Source of the DNA: DAOUTY01 sp964453665
GTDB lineage: Bacteria > Chloroflexota > Dehalococcoidia > SZUA-161
DNA: 64,000 nucleotides
Direction of reading: 5' to 3'
NCBI GenBank assembly: GCA_964453665.1
Contig: CAYVQT010000007.1
Coordinates: 1 to 64,000 of the forward strand
Shown here: piece by piece, positions 24,014 to 33,131 of the stretch
Position numbering within the stretch: the stretch's first letter is position 1
Layout of the letters: each line of letters begins with the position of its first letter
Made by a program: the position numbers and the translations under genes
Notes under the pieces: model-generated
The model's database searches: none
Told to the model about the DNA's origin: nothing
The model's input: only the letters and a program-made list of their open reading frames with translations

Positions 24014-24685
24014 ATGAAGAGGAATATTATTGATAGAATAAAGATTCGTATAATAGACGTCGTTCAGCGAGCTATCTCGCTATTTGGTTGTTCCTCGAGA
24101 ACAATTGAATATAGATTCGTATTTAGGCATCTGCCAAAGGTTGGCTCTAAGATTCTTGATGTTGGCTGTTGCGACTCACTATTCGCTTTAAAACTTGCGA
24201 AGAAAGGATACAAAGTATACGGGCTTGATACACGACGGTATTTTGAAAGGCACCCCAATCTTGACTTTATACAGAGTGATATCCTGTATGCACCACTGCC
24301 TGACGGGTTCTTCGATACGGCAATTGCTGTTTCAACAATTGAGCACGTTGGACTTGGCGCCTATGAAGACCCCATTCATAGCGACGCTGACTTCAATGCA
24401 GTAAGCGAGATTTTTCGAATGCTAAAGCCCGGAGGCAGTTTTATTGTGACAGCCCCCTTCGCTGGAGAATACAGACTAGCCAAGTGGTTAGATGGCGCTG
24501 AGAGATATTATGATGCTCACACTATTCGCAAGCTATTCTCTGCCTTTCATATAAAGATTCAGGAATTTTTCGTCGCTAAAGGGCGATTCAACTGGGTCAA
24601 CGCCTCCGAGAGTGAAGCAAGTAATTCAGATGCAAAATGGCATGCTAATATAGCGCTTCTATTGGAAAAACCACGGTCAGACTGA
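24014..24685 (+). CDS. Class I SAM-dependent methyltransferase
   Basis: 223 residues. The SAM-binding glycine loop is KILDVGCCDSLFALKLA, followed by an acidic residue at the end of strand two (YGLDTRR), FDTAIAVSTIEHVG and MLKPGGSFIVTAPF. The gene lies between a glycosyltransferase and a sugar epimerase, so methylation of a glycan sugar is the likely role (inference). Its start follows an 69-base gap, with no strong ribosome site. Confidence 0.85.
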   Translation: MKRNIIDRIKIRIIDVVQRAISLFGCSSRTIEYRFVFRHLPKVGSKILDVGCCDSLFALKLAKKGYKVYGLDTRRYFERHPNLDFIQSDILYAPLPDGFFDTAIAVSTIEHVGLGAYEDPIHSDADFNAVSEIFRMLKPGGSFIVTAPFAGEYRLAKWLDGAERYYDAHTIRKLFSAFHIKIQEFFVAKGRFNWVNASESEASNSDAKWHANIALLLEKPRSD

Positions 24686-24702
24686 AATTGGAGGACGAAT
24701 AT

Positions 24703-25701
24703 ATGAACCATTATCTGAGCGAATACAATGGGAAGACCATCCTGATTACCGGAGGTGCAGGATGCATCGGAACCAATCTGTGCAGAAAGTTAGCAGAATT
24801 GAATGCAAAGAGAGTCATAATCTTAGACGACCTATCGTCTTCATATGAATGGAATATCCCAACGGCGAATAATATCGAGTTTGTCAAAGGCAGCATACTT
24901 GATGACGAAATGCTCAAGCGCTTATTCCGCGAAAAACCGGACTACGTATTTCACCTGGCTGCTCATTTCGCAAACCAGAATTCCGTGGACAATCCAGAGA
25001 TCGACCTGATGGTAAATGGAATGGGGATACTGAAAGTTCTTCAGCATGCTTATAGCGTACAAGTCAAGCGATTCGTATACTCTTCCTCCGGTTGTGGGGT
25101 TTACGGATTGGATTCGAAGATGCCATTTGAAGAACCCGATGTCTCGATCAGCCTGCATACACCGTACCAGGTAACGAAATTGCTTGGAGAACTATACACC
25201 AACTACTTTAACAACCTCTATGGTCTTCCTACCGTCAACGCCAGATTCTTTAATGTCTACGGACCAGGGGAGGTGCCAGGTAAGTATCGCAACGTAATAC
25301 CAAACTTCTTCTACTGGGCAATGAACGGGCAGCCATTGCCCATAACCGGCGATGGAACGGAAACAAGAGACTGGACATATGTAGATGATGTGTTAAATGG
25401 TTTGCTTGCGATGGGGACAAAGGAAGAGGCAATTGGTGAAGCCTTCAACCTTGGGTCCAGTAAGGAATACAAGGTTATTGAATTAGCTAATATGGTGAAT
25501 GGGCTGACGGGTAATCAAGCAGGAATAGAGTACGCAGAAAGAAGAAACTGGGACGTTAAAAACAGGCTTTTATCTTCTATCGAGAAGGCGAGGAGACTCT
25601 TAGGATACCAGCCTCAAACGGAATTCGAGGAAGGTGTAAGTAAAGTACATAGGTGGTTTAAAGATAATTGGGATCAAATCCTTAAGAGTGCGGAATTCTA
25701 G
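24703..25701 (+). CDS. NAD-dependent nucleotide-sugar epimerase/dehydratase
   Basis: About 332 residues from the ATG at 24703, which has GGAGG eight bases upstream; a TTG at 24688 would overlap that site. An extended SDR with NAD motif GGAGCIGTNLC, VFHLAAHFANQNSVDNP, YSSSGCGVYG, active-site TPYQVTKLLGE and the RFFNVYGPGEVPGKYRNVI signature. It resembles UDP-glucose 4-epimerases and UDP-glucuronate decarboxylase-like enzymes. The substrate is not determined. Confidence 0.88.
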   Translation: MNHYLSEYNGKTILITGGAGCIGTNLCRKLAELNAKRVIILDDLSSSYEWNIPTANNIEFVKGSILDDEMLKRLFREKPDYVFHLAAHFANQNSVDNPEIDLMVNGMGILKVLQHAYSVQVKRFVYSSSGCGVYGLDSKMPFEEPDVSISLHTPYQVTKLLGELYTNYFNNLYGLPTVNARFFNVYGPGEVPGKYRNVIPNFFYWAMNGQPLPITGDGTETRDWTYVDDVLNGLLAMGTKEEAIGEAFNLGSSKEYKVIELANMVNGLTGNQAGIEYAERRNWDVKNRLLSSIEKARRLLGYQPQTEFEEGVSKVHRWFKDNWDQILKSAEF

Positions 25702-25883
25702 CGAGATAACAGTCTCAGGAATGGCGAGGAGGCTTCGGGTTATCAACCCATAATGAGCGCTCAATATGTATTTAGAAACCTGACCTGTCACTGATTTTAA
25801 TTGCATAGACAGAGATAGGTAAAGATGAAGCTAATAAGAAGCTCACAGTAGAAATAGAGTCAACTCTAGCATCGGGGAGAGTT

Positions 25884-26912
25884 ATGGAGATTCAGCAGGA
25901 TAGGAAATATCGAGCCTATATTGGGGATATAGGGGAGGATCCGGGATCGAATTTACAGAAGGGTCTGGAATTTATACATTGGGACAGATATATCGACCGT
26001 AATACTCGCGTTTTCGTGAAGCCAAACTTCACGTTTCCATACTACAGAGAAGGGGTTACGACCACGCCGGAGTTGTTAAGGCATTTACTTAAGATACTCA
26101 CGAGCAAAGCCGGCAAAGTAACCCTTGGGGAATCAGACGGGGGAAATAATTCTTTCAAGGTTGAAGATACTTTTAAAGGCCACAATATGTATCAGATTTC
26201 TGAGGAAACCGGCGTTGAGCTGGTTAACCTATCGAACTTACCTTCCGAGAAAATCGAATCCAAAGTCGCGGGTAAGAAGATAAAAGTCAATCTACCACGA
26301 ATTCTTTTAGAGGAGACTGACTGCTTCATCTCAGTACCTGCGTTGAAGGTACATGTCATAACAACCGTCAGTCTGAGTTTAAAAAATTCCTGGGGATGTA
26401 TCCCTGATACCATGAGATGCCTGCAACACCAGAATCTCGATTATAAGCTTGCATTGATAGCCCAAATCTTAAAACCGAAAATCGTGGTTATAGACGGCAC
26501 CTATGCTTTAAATAAGCATGGACCGATGTTTGGTGAACCAGTCAAAGCAAATCTGGTGCTCTTGGCAGATAACTCTTTGTTAGCAGATTCTCTGGGGGCA
26601 ACCGTCATGGGATTTTCACCTAGAGACCTGAAACATTTAGCTGTTGCTGAGCAGGCAGGAATCGGGTCGCTAGACTTGATGGATGCGGAGATTAACAGGG
26701 ATTGGAGACCTTACCAGCGACATTTCGAGGTAAGGAAGACCATGATTGACAGGCTTTCGAGTATTCTGTTCTACAGCGATGCTTTGGCAAAGCTTGTCAT
26801 AGACTCGCCGATTACACCAGCGATCTACAAGGTCGCTGGGATGCTGAGAAGCCCGGAGGAGAAGGATGTAGCCGGCCAAATGACCAAACAGAGGAAGCTC
26901 GGACCATATTAG
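25884..26912 (+). CDS. DUF362 domain protein
   Basis: 342 residues. The DUF362 signature is visible as VFVKPNFTFPYYREGVTTTP, VTLGESDGG, LSNLPSEKIESK and LPRILLEETDCFISVPALKVH, with SLSLKNSWGCIPD following. No ferredoxin domain is attached, unlike many DUF362 proteins. The biochemical role of the family is poorly known. Its place inside a glycan cluster, 180 bases after an epimerase and 206 before a wecB copy, suggests a link to surface polysaccharide, but nothing more can be said. Confidence 0.85.
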   Translation: MEIQQDRKYRAYIGDIGEDPGSNLQKGLEFIHWDRYIDRNTRVFVKPNFTFPYYREGVTTTPELLRHLLKILTSKAGKVTLGESDGGNNSFKVEDTFKGHNMYQISEETGVELVNLSNLPSEKIESKVAGKKIKVNLPRILLEETDCFISVPALKVHVITTVSLSLKNSWGCIPDTMRCLQHQNLDYKLALIAQILKPKIVVIDGTYALNKHGPMFGEPVKANLVLLADNSLLADSLGATVMGFSPRDLKHLAVAEQAGIGSLDLMDAEINRDWRPYQRHFEVRKTMIDRLSSILFYSDALAKLVIDSPITPAIYKVAGMLRSPEEKDVAGQMTKQRKLGPY

Positions 26913-27118
26913 TAGTGAGTAGAGCTCACGATCTGCAGGCTGATCCGATTTCAAACTAAAGAACTAAACTCATATATGGGAATTAGTGATAATACAAAGC
27001 TATTAACGCTGTTAATGATTTTGTATGGAGCATAAGAAATAGTCGGCCATATACACATTTATCAGGACTATCAACCTGTAACGACATATTCGTATTTGTA
27101 GATACTAATATACGTCTA

Positions 27119-28189
27119 ATGAAATTAGCTATTATTCTTGGTACTCGTCCGGAGATAATAAAAATGTCGCCCCTTATCAGGGAGTGCGAGAAGCGAGGGC
27201 TTGATTACTTCATCCTCCATACCGGTCAGCACTACTCGTATGAACTGGATGCTATCTTCTTTGATCAGCTCGAATTGCCCAAGCCAAGGCATAACTTAAA
27301 CATAGGCTCTGGCTCCCACGCTGAGGAGACTGGCAAGATGTTGATAGCTATCGAGAGGCTATTGCTTGAGGAGAAACCTGATATTGTGTTAGTCGAAGGT
27401 GACACAAATAGCGTTCTCGCGGGAGCACTTACAGCAGCCAAGCTGCATATAAGCTTAGGGCATGTGGAAGCGGGGATGAGAAGCTATGACAGATACATGC
27501 CTGAGGAGATTAATCGGATTGTAACCGATCATATATCTGACTATCTTTTCGCACCAACCGGTAATTCCAAAAGAATACTGCTTTTCGAAGGTATATCGGA
27601 GGATAAGATCTTCGTTACCGGTAGCACAATTGTTGAGGCGATCAATGAGAATGTCGAAATTGCTATGAGAAAAGCGAGGCCGATTATCAACGTAGAACCG
27701 TTCACGTACTGTCTTGCAACAATCCACAGACAGGAAAACGTGGATGTGCCCGAACGATTAGCGGACATTCTTGATGGGCTGGAGAAACTTTATAAGATAT
27801 CTGGATTGGCCGTAATCTTACCAGTACACCCCCGCACTCGCAAGAATCTCGATAGCTTTGGGATAGATATTCCGGAAGGGGTAAGGCTTATTGAACCACT
27901 AGGTTTCCTTGAATTCCTGTACATGGAAAGAAATGCCAGACTCATACTTACTGACTCTGGTGGGGTTCAGATGGAGGCATGCATTCTGCATATCCCCTGC
28001 GTTACCCTGCGCAGTTCTACTGAGTGGGTGGAGACACTAGAGGTCGGAGCGAACGTGCTTTCAGGAACAGAGCCAGCAGCAATCGTAGCCTCGGCAAAAC
28101 AGATGCTTGAGAAGAGTAACTTGTGGGAACAGCCCTTGGGTGATGGTACGGCTACAGTACAGACACTGGATATAATTGCAGGCCTATGA
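27119..28189 (+). CDS. UDP-sugar 2-epimerase, copy 2 (WbpI-like in context)
   Basis: 356 residues, with LGTRPEIIKMSPLI, HVEAGMRSYDRYMPEEINR, LATIHRQENVD and LTDSGGVQMEA. It belongs to the WecB family. It is directly followed, with overlapping codons, by an aminotransferase, a hexapeptide acetyltransferase and a Gfo/Idh/MocA oxidoreductase. This is the gene set WbpI-WbpE-WbpD-WbpB that in Pseudomonas makes UDP-2,3-diacetamido-2,3-dideoxy-mannuronic acid, so 2-epimerisation of UDP-GlcNAc3NAc(A) is the likely reaction. The UDP-GlcNAc 6-dehydrogenase WbpA is not in the window. The near copy at 20747 suggests gene duplication. Confidence 0.88.
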   Translation: MKLAIILGTRPEIIKMSPLIRECEKRGLDYFILHTGQHYSYELDAIFFDQLELPKPRHNLNIGSGSHAEETGKMLIAIERLLLEEKPDIVLVEGDTNSVLAGALTAAKLHISLGHVEAGMRSYDRYMPEEINRIVTDHISDYLFAPTGNSKRILLFEGISEDKIFVTGSTIVEAINENVEIAMRKARPIINVEPFTYCLATIHRQENVDVPERLADILDGLEKLYKISGLAVILPVHPRTRKNLDSFGIDIPEGVRLIEPLGFLEFLYMERNARLILTDSGGVQMEACILHIPCVTLRSSTEWVETLEVGANVLSGTEPAAIVASAKQMLEKSNLWEQPLGDGTATVQTLDIIAGL

Positions 28190-29286
28190 CTGAGAAACGG
28201 TTGATTTCGATAGCCAGCCCACTGATAGCTGAGGAGGAAATCGGGGCTGTTGTCGATGTGCTTAAATCCGGCATGCTTTCACAAGGCTCACAGGTAGCGA
28301 AATTCGAGGATGATTTCGCCTCATACATAGGCACAAAGTATGCGGTAGCCGTAAGTAGTGGCACCTCTGCTCTTCACGTTGCTTTGCTCACGTGTGGTAT
28401 CGCAGAAGGGGATGAGGTAATCACTACGCCATTTACCTTTATTGCGACGGTAAATGCCATCTTGTATTGTGGGGCAAAACCTAAATTAGTAGATGTCGAA
28501 GAGGATACATTTAATATCAATCCGAATTTCATTGAGGAGAATATCACAGGTCGTACAAAAGTAATTATGCCTGTTCATCTATACGGTTACCCTTGTGAGA
28601 TGCGCTCTATAATCGAACTTAGCAAGAAATACAAACTGCATCTGGTCGAGGATGCGTGCCAGGCAGTTGGGGCAGAATATGGCGGGCAGAAAACCGGCTC
28701 GTTTGGAATCGGCTGTTTTTCCTTCTATCCGACTAAAAATATGACAACATGTGAAGGCGGGATGATAACCACAGATGACATGCAGGTAGCCAAACAAGCC
28801 CGAATGATTCGCAATCACGGGCAAGATCGAAGGTATGTGCACGAGAGGTTAGGGTACAATTACCGAATGACGGATATGGCGGCAGCAATGGGTGTATGCC
28901 AATTGAAAAAGCTGGAATCTCTGAACAGGAAGCGGCTTGAGAACGCCATGTATCTGACCGAAGCGCTGAGCCCTGTCAAGGGTGTGATTACACCATGTGT
29001 GCAGCAGAATATAAAACATGTTTTCCACCAATACACTATTAGGATTACGCGGGATTTTCCACTCACAAGGGATGAACTAAAGAAGAAGCTGGAAGAGGCA
29101 GGTATATACACGGGTATATACTATCCGTTGCCGGTACATATGCAGCCATTCTACAATGACCTTGGCTATGATTGCAGTCTCCCCGTCTCGGAGAAACTTG
29201 CCCGAGAAGTGCTCTCGTTGCCTGTGCATCCCAAGCTTGCTAGAGAGGATCTCGATAGGATAATAAATGAAATTCAAAGTTGCTAG
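28186..29286 (+). CDS. DegT/DnrJ/EryC1 sugar aminotransferase (WbpE-like)
   Basis: 366 residues. A PLP enzyme with SGTSALHVAL (phosphate-binding), VEDACQAVGAEYGG, and the Schiff-base lysine K184 in SFYPTKNMTTCEGGM. The N-terminus (IASPLIAEEEIGAVVDVLKSG) is typical of the WbpE/WlbC subgroup that aminates a 3-keto-UDP-sugar using glutamate. It overlaps the upstream epimerase stop (ATGA) and the downstream acetyltransferase by 20 bases, a tight operon. Together with its neighbours this supports a 2,3-diacetamido sugar pathway. Confidence 0.92.
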   Translation: MTEKRLISIASPLIAEEEIGAVVDVLKSGMLSQGSQVAKFEDDFASYIGTKYAVAVSSGTSALHVALLTCGIAEGDEVITTPFTFIATVNAILYCGAKPKLVDVEEDTFNINPNFIEENITGRTKVIMPVHLYGYPCEMRSIIELSKKYKLHLVEDACQAVGAEYGGQKTGSFGIGCFSFYPTKNMTTCEGGMITTDDMQVAKQARMIRNHGQDRRYVHERLGYNYRMTDMAAAMGVCQLKKLESLNRKRLENAMYLTEALSPVKGVITPCVQQNIKHVFHQYTIRITRDFPLTRDELKKKLEEAGIYTGIYYPLPVHMQPFYNDLGYDCSLPVSEKLAREVLSLPVHPKLAREDLDRIINEIQSC

Positions 29287-29851
29287 ACGAGCAGTCCTGC
29301 GTGGCAAGGTGATAATAGGTGAAGGTACGGTTGTCGAAGACAATGCTATCTTGGGCAGCTCGGATAAAGGAGAGGTGACCATAGGCAAAAACTCCTTAAT
29401 AAGGTCAGGGTCTATAATATACTCAAACGTCAGGATAGGCGATAATTTCCGGAGTGGACACAATGTCCTGGTAAGGGAGAATTCCGTAATAGACGACAAC
29501 GTCCTATTAGGGACAAATTCAGTGGTTGAAGGGGATTGTAGAATAGGGAAGGGTGTAATTATCCAAACAGGTGTCTACATAACCAGGTTTACTATAGTTG
29601 AAGACGATGTCTTCATGGGCCCACTGTGTGTTACCACCAACGACAAATATATGCAATATGGTGTGGAGCTCATCGGGCCCATAATAAAGAAAAAGGCAAA
29701 GATTGGGGCGAACTCAACGATCCTTCCCGGGATTACCGTTGGCCAGAATGCTATTGTAGGTGCTGGGGCAGTAGTAACCAAAGATGTTGCCAACGATGAT
29801 GTCGTAGCCGGCAATCCAGCTGCAAGTATAAGGAGAAAAAGAGATGATTAA
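29267..29851 (+). CDS. Hexapeptide-repeat sugar N-acetyltransferase (WbpD-like)
   Basis: 194 residues forming a left-handed beta helix: repeated [IV]-G-x-x units such as IGEGTVVEDNAILG, IGKNSLI, IGDNFRSGHNVLV, and the end IGANSTILPGITVGQNAIVG followed by GNPA. The likely reaction is acetyl-CoA-dependent N-acetylation of the 3-amino group made by the preceding aminotransferase (as WbpD/WlbB). It overlaps the genes on both sides, and the product is cytoplasmic and trimeric by family. Confidence 0.9.
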   Translation: MKFKVARRAVLRGKVIIGEGTVVEDNAILGSSDKGEVTIGKNSLIRSGSIIYSNVRIGDNFRSGHNVLVRENSVIDDNVLLGTNSVVEGDCRIGKGVIIQTGVYITRFTIVEDDVFMGPLCVTTNDKYMQYGVELIGPIIKKKAKIGANSTILPGITVGQNAIVGAGAVVTKDVANDDVVAGNPAASIRRKRDD

Positions 29852-30770
29852 GGCTGGAGTCATTGGCCTCGGTGCCATGGGAAAACATCATGCGCGAATC
29901 TATTCTCAACTCCCCGACGTTGAATTGGCAGGCGTTGCTGATGTAGATGCTGAGCTTGCGTCAAGCATAGCCCGTCGGCACGATTCTAAAAGCTTTACGG
30001 ACTATCACGAACTTCTACGACAGGGCTTGGACGTGGTCAGTATCGCCGTGCCCACCTCACTCCATCGAGATGTGGTTCTAGCAACTGCGGAAGCTGGTAT
30101 AAATGTACTAGTTGAGAAACCGATTGCTGATACACTCAACAGTGCCAGCCAAATGATAGAACAGTGTGATCGCAATGAGATCAAGCTCATGGTGGGCCAT
30201 GTTGAAAGATTCAACCCTGTTGTCCCCGTCATTAAGGAAAGGATTAAAACAGAAGAAGTCATGCTAATCAACTTCACAAGGGTCGGACCCATGCCAGCCC
30301 GCATTAAAGATGTCGGCGTTATTATCGATTTAGCCACTCATGACATAGATCTTGCAAGGTATATAATCGGTTCGCGATTTAAGGACGTACACAGCCTGCG
30401 TAGCTTAGACCCTTATGACAAAGGCGGTCGGGAAGACAACGCTCTCTTATCATTCGAAATGGAAAACGGGACACTGGTGCAGATAGTTGCGAATTGGCTT
30501 ACTCCCTTTAAAGTAAGAGAGTTAAGTATTGCTACAAGAGAAAGATACATTAAATCCTGGCTGCGCGATCAGAAAGTCCTCGAATATGAAGCCTGGAAAG
30601 ATGATTCATATCTCGTCCGCGAACTCCCCGTCACTTTTGCAGAGCCGCTGACGCTTGAGATCGAGACTTTTTTAAAAGCTGTTAGAGAAAATCTCGATGT
30701 TCCTGTCTCTGGAGAGGAAGGCCTGGAAACACTGGCAATAGCTTTAGAATGCGTAAAGGGCACTTCGTAG
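29844..30770 (+). CDS. Gfo/Idh/MocA-family oxidoreductase (WbpB-like)
   Basis: 308 residues. The N-terminal NAD Rossmann motif is VIGLGAMGKHHARIY, followed by VAVPTSLHRDVV-like strand IAVPTSLH and VEKPIADTLNSA (EKP catalytic lysine). The second domain carries DLATHDIDLARYI with the conserved histidine. In the WbpB/WlbA group such enzymes oxidise the C3 hydroxyl of UDP-GlcNAc(A) to give the ketone used by the aminotransferase. Overlap with the acetyltransferase gene supports this. It is followed within five bases by a glycosyltransferase. Confidence 0.9.
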   Translation: MIKAGVIGLGAMGKHHARIYSQLPDVELAGVADVDAELASSIARRHDSKSFTDYHELLRQGLDVVSIAVPTSLHRDVVLATAEAGINVLVEKPIADTLNSASQMIEQCDRNEIKLMVGHVERFNPVVPVIKERIKTEEVMLINFTRVGPMPARIKDVGVIIDLATHDIDLARYIIGSRFKDVHSLRSLDPYDKGGREDNALLSFEMENGTLVQIVANWLTPFKVRELSIATRERYIKSWLRDQKVLEYEAWKDDSYLVRELPVTFAEPLTLEIETFLKAVRENLDVPVSGEEGLETLAIALECVKGTS

Positions 30771-30774
30771 ACCG

Positions 30775-31971
30775 ATGAAAGTAGTACTAATCCGTGGGGG
30801 TCATGGGGCAAAGGACGAGGGAACCCATAGATTAGCGAGAGCCTTCTCTCGGGCAGGGTATGAAGTAACCATTTTGGAATGGGATAGGGAGGCCACCCTC
30901 CCAAAGGTAGAAAGTGTTGACAACTACTTGTGTCACCGATTCCGGTTAAAGGCACCTTACGGAAGTTTGACGGTTCTTCTCCGCCTTCCTTTTTGGGAAC
31001 TATATCAATGCTATTTCCTCTTAAAGCTAAAGCGTAAAGAGGTTACTATCCACGCGTGTGATTTCGATACTTTAATGCCTGCATTATTCGCTAAGTTTAT
31101 AAAAAGAACTAAGCTTTGCTATACGATTTTCGATTTCTATCACGACTTTCCTGTTAATTCACCATGGTTTATAAAGAGGACTATCGCAAACGTTGAGAAG
31201 TTCGCTCTAAGGTTTGTTGATTGCCTGTTCATGGTCAACGAAGATATGTATGAAGAGATAAGGGGCGCTAAAGTCAAGGAAGTGGCCTATATTTATAATT
31301 GCCCTGAGGATTATTATGGTATTAAGGAACTCACTTCACGAGACAAAGTCACTTTACCTATAAAGATATTCTATGCAGGATCGATCACGAGCATTAGAGG
31401 CTTGAAACATATGATCGATGCCGTCAGAGAAGTGGAAGATGTCAAACTGATCATAGCAGGGACAGGAACAGAGGAGGACGTCAAAGCTATTCTCGACGAA
31501 GAACTTCTGATCTCGGGGAAATTGGAATATCTGGGGTGGATTCCTTATAAGCAAGTCATAGAGGGTGATTTGAATGCTGATATCCTCTTTTATTTTGTAG
31601 ACCCTACATCACTAAATGGTAAATATTCAAGCCCAAACAAGCTATTCGAGGCGATGATGTGCGGAAAGCCCATAATTGCAAACAAGGGATCTTTCATGAG
31701 TAAAATCGTCGAAGAAGAGAAATGCGGGATTACAGTGCCTTTTGGTAATGTGGACGCAATTCGGGATGCAGTGGCGAAGCTGCGAGATGATCCGGAACTA
31801 CGTCAGAAGCTCGGTCGAAATGGCCGGAACGCATATGATAGGTGTTATAACTGGGAGCTTATGCAAAAAAGGCTGATAGAGGCCTACAGTAAGATATATG
31901 AACACGAGGTTATACAACCCCCGGCTATTATTTCTGCGGAACAGAATGGAAACAAAGAGCAGCCTAAATGA
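30775..31971 (+). CDS. GT-B glycosyltransferase (group 1)
   Basis: 398 residues. The second GT-B domain shows IKIFYAGSITSIRGLKHMI, LIIAGTGTEED, LGWIPYKQV and the donor-binding SPNKLFEAMMCGKPIIA. It follows the diacetamido-sugar genes by only four bases and may use that sugar as donor (inference). It is related to the glycosyltransferase at 33132-34259, which has the same FEAMxCGxPII arrangement. Confidence 0.9.
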   Translation: MKVVLIRGGHGAKDEGTHRLARAFSRAGYEVTILEWDREATLPKVESVDNYLCHRFRLKAPYGSLTVLLRLPFWELYQCYFLLKLKRKEVTIHACDFDTLMPALFAKFIKRTKLCYTIFDFYHDFPVNSPWFIKRTIANVEKFALRFVDCLFMVNEDMYEEIRGAKVKEVAYIYNCPEDYYGIKELTSRDKVTLPIKIFYAGSITSIRGLKHMIDAVREVEDVKLIIAGTGTEEDVKAILDEELLISGKLEYLGWIPYKQVIEGDLNADILFYFVDPTSLNGKYSSPNKLFEAMMCGKPIIANKGSFMSKIVEEEKCGITVPFGNVDAIRDAVAKLRDDPELRQKLGRNGRNAYDRCYNWELMQKRLIEAYSKIYEHEVIQPPAIISAEQNGNKEQPK

Positions 31972-31989
31972 ACTACAGGGATTGAAATC

Positions 31990-32096
31990 GATAGGGGTAT
32001 TGCTGGCACAATCTCGGTGCGTCAGTTTAACTCGGAAGACATGAGTATCCGACTGCAGCTGTGCCGATCTTGTAAGATTTGTGCCAGCAATATCGT
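31990..32096. repeat. Long imperfect inverted repeat in the operon
   Basis: TATTGCTGGCACAA (31998-32011) is repeated in inverted orientation at 32079-32092, a perfect 14-base dyad enclosing 67 bases. The flanks CGATA (left, interrupted by GGGG) and TATCG (right) extend the symmetry. It fills the 133-base gap between the glycosyltransferase and the following methyltransferase gene, whose ATG lies 13 bases past the right arm. It may be a small MITE-like insertion, or an RNA hairpin controlling downstream expression. Confidence 0.6.
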
Positions 32097-32104
32097 AAGA
32101 AGCA

Positions 32105-33082
32105 ATGGGAAGGCTATTTAGGTACATCAAATCTGTCGCCCTGATGGCTAGACATCAGGGATATGCTCAGGCCCTGCGGCGTATATGCCCATACTTACGT
32201 CATTTAATTCTCTTATATACTTTTAATCTTTGGCAAAAAATAGGCATTCATGTCACGCCGGTGCACTATTACCAGCCAATTCCTGACACAAGAGAATTGA
32301 GACAGAGCGAAGAACTGTGGGAAACTGATTCCGAACTTCTGGGCATCGATATGAATGTGGATGAGCAACTAAGGTTTGTGCGCGAAGTCTTTCCTGAGTT
32401 CAAGGACGAATATCAATTTCCTTTACATGATACACAAATACCATACCAGTTCTTCTTGGAAAACCCGAACTTCAGAAGGGTTGACGCTGAGGTCGCACAC
32501 TGTATGATACGACATTATCAACCAGGTAAAATAATCGAAATCGGCTCGGGTTTCTCTACTTATCTATTAGCTCGAGCTTCGATGCTAAATAGAGAGAAAG
32601 CAGGGAAAAATACAGAATTAATTGCAATTGATCCACACCCTTGGGATGCTTTAACTAAGAAATTTCCAGGTTTCTCAACCCTAATACGGGATAAGGTTGA
32701 GAATATCGAGCTTGATTTATTTCAAGGGTTAGATGCAGGAGATGTTTTGTGGATAGATTCAACACATGTTGTTCGTACTGGTGGTGATGTAAATTACCTT
32801 TATCTAGAGATACTGCCGAGGTTGCAAAGCGGCGTCATAGTCCACATACATGATATATTCCTACCTCGTGAATATCCCCAGGACTGGGTCCAGAAATATC
32901 ACCTCTTCTACTCAGAGCAATATCTGCTGCACGCTCTTCTGATGTATAACAGCGCTTTCGAGGTCTTGTGGGGTGCATCATTTATGCACATTAATCATCC
33001 GCAAGAATTAAAGATGGCATTCCCCGGATATGATGATCGAATCCATTGGCCGGTAAGTTTCTGGATGAGAAAGAGGATTTGA
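32105..33082 (+). CDS. Class I SAM-dependent methyltransferase (Methyltransf_24-like)
   Basis: 325 residues. An N-terminal region of about 130 residues precedes the Rossmann fold with KIIEIGSGFSTYLLARAS, LIAIDPHPWDAL, GDVLWIDSTHVVRTGGDV and GVIVHIHDIFLPREYP. Sequences of this type occur in polysaccharide loci and are usually annotated as class I SAM methyltransferases; the acceptor is unknown. It is the last gene of the plus-strand block and faces the minus block with 49 bases between stops. Confidence 0.78.
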   Translation: MGRLFRYIKSVALMARHQGYAQALRRICPYLRHLILLYTFNLWQKIGIHVTPVHYYQPIPDTRELRQSEELWETDSELLGIDMNVDEQLRFVREVFPEFKDEYQFPLHDTQIPYQFFLENPNFRRVDAEVAHCMIRHYQPGKIIEIGSGFSTYLLARASMLNREKAGKNTELIAIDPHPWDALTKKFPGFSTLIRDKVENIELDLFQGLDAGDVLWIDSTHVVRTGGDVNYLYLEILPRLQSGVIVHIHDIFLPREYPQDWVQKYHLFYSEQYLLHALLMYNSAFEVLWGASFMHINHPQELKMAFPGYDDRIHWPVSFWMRKRI

Positions 33083-33131
33083 TAGGCTAAATACCTTACC
33101 TTGCGTTATAACTCATCGATTTCACCAGTTC

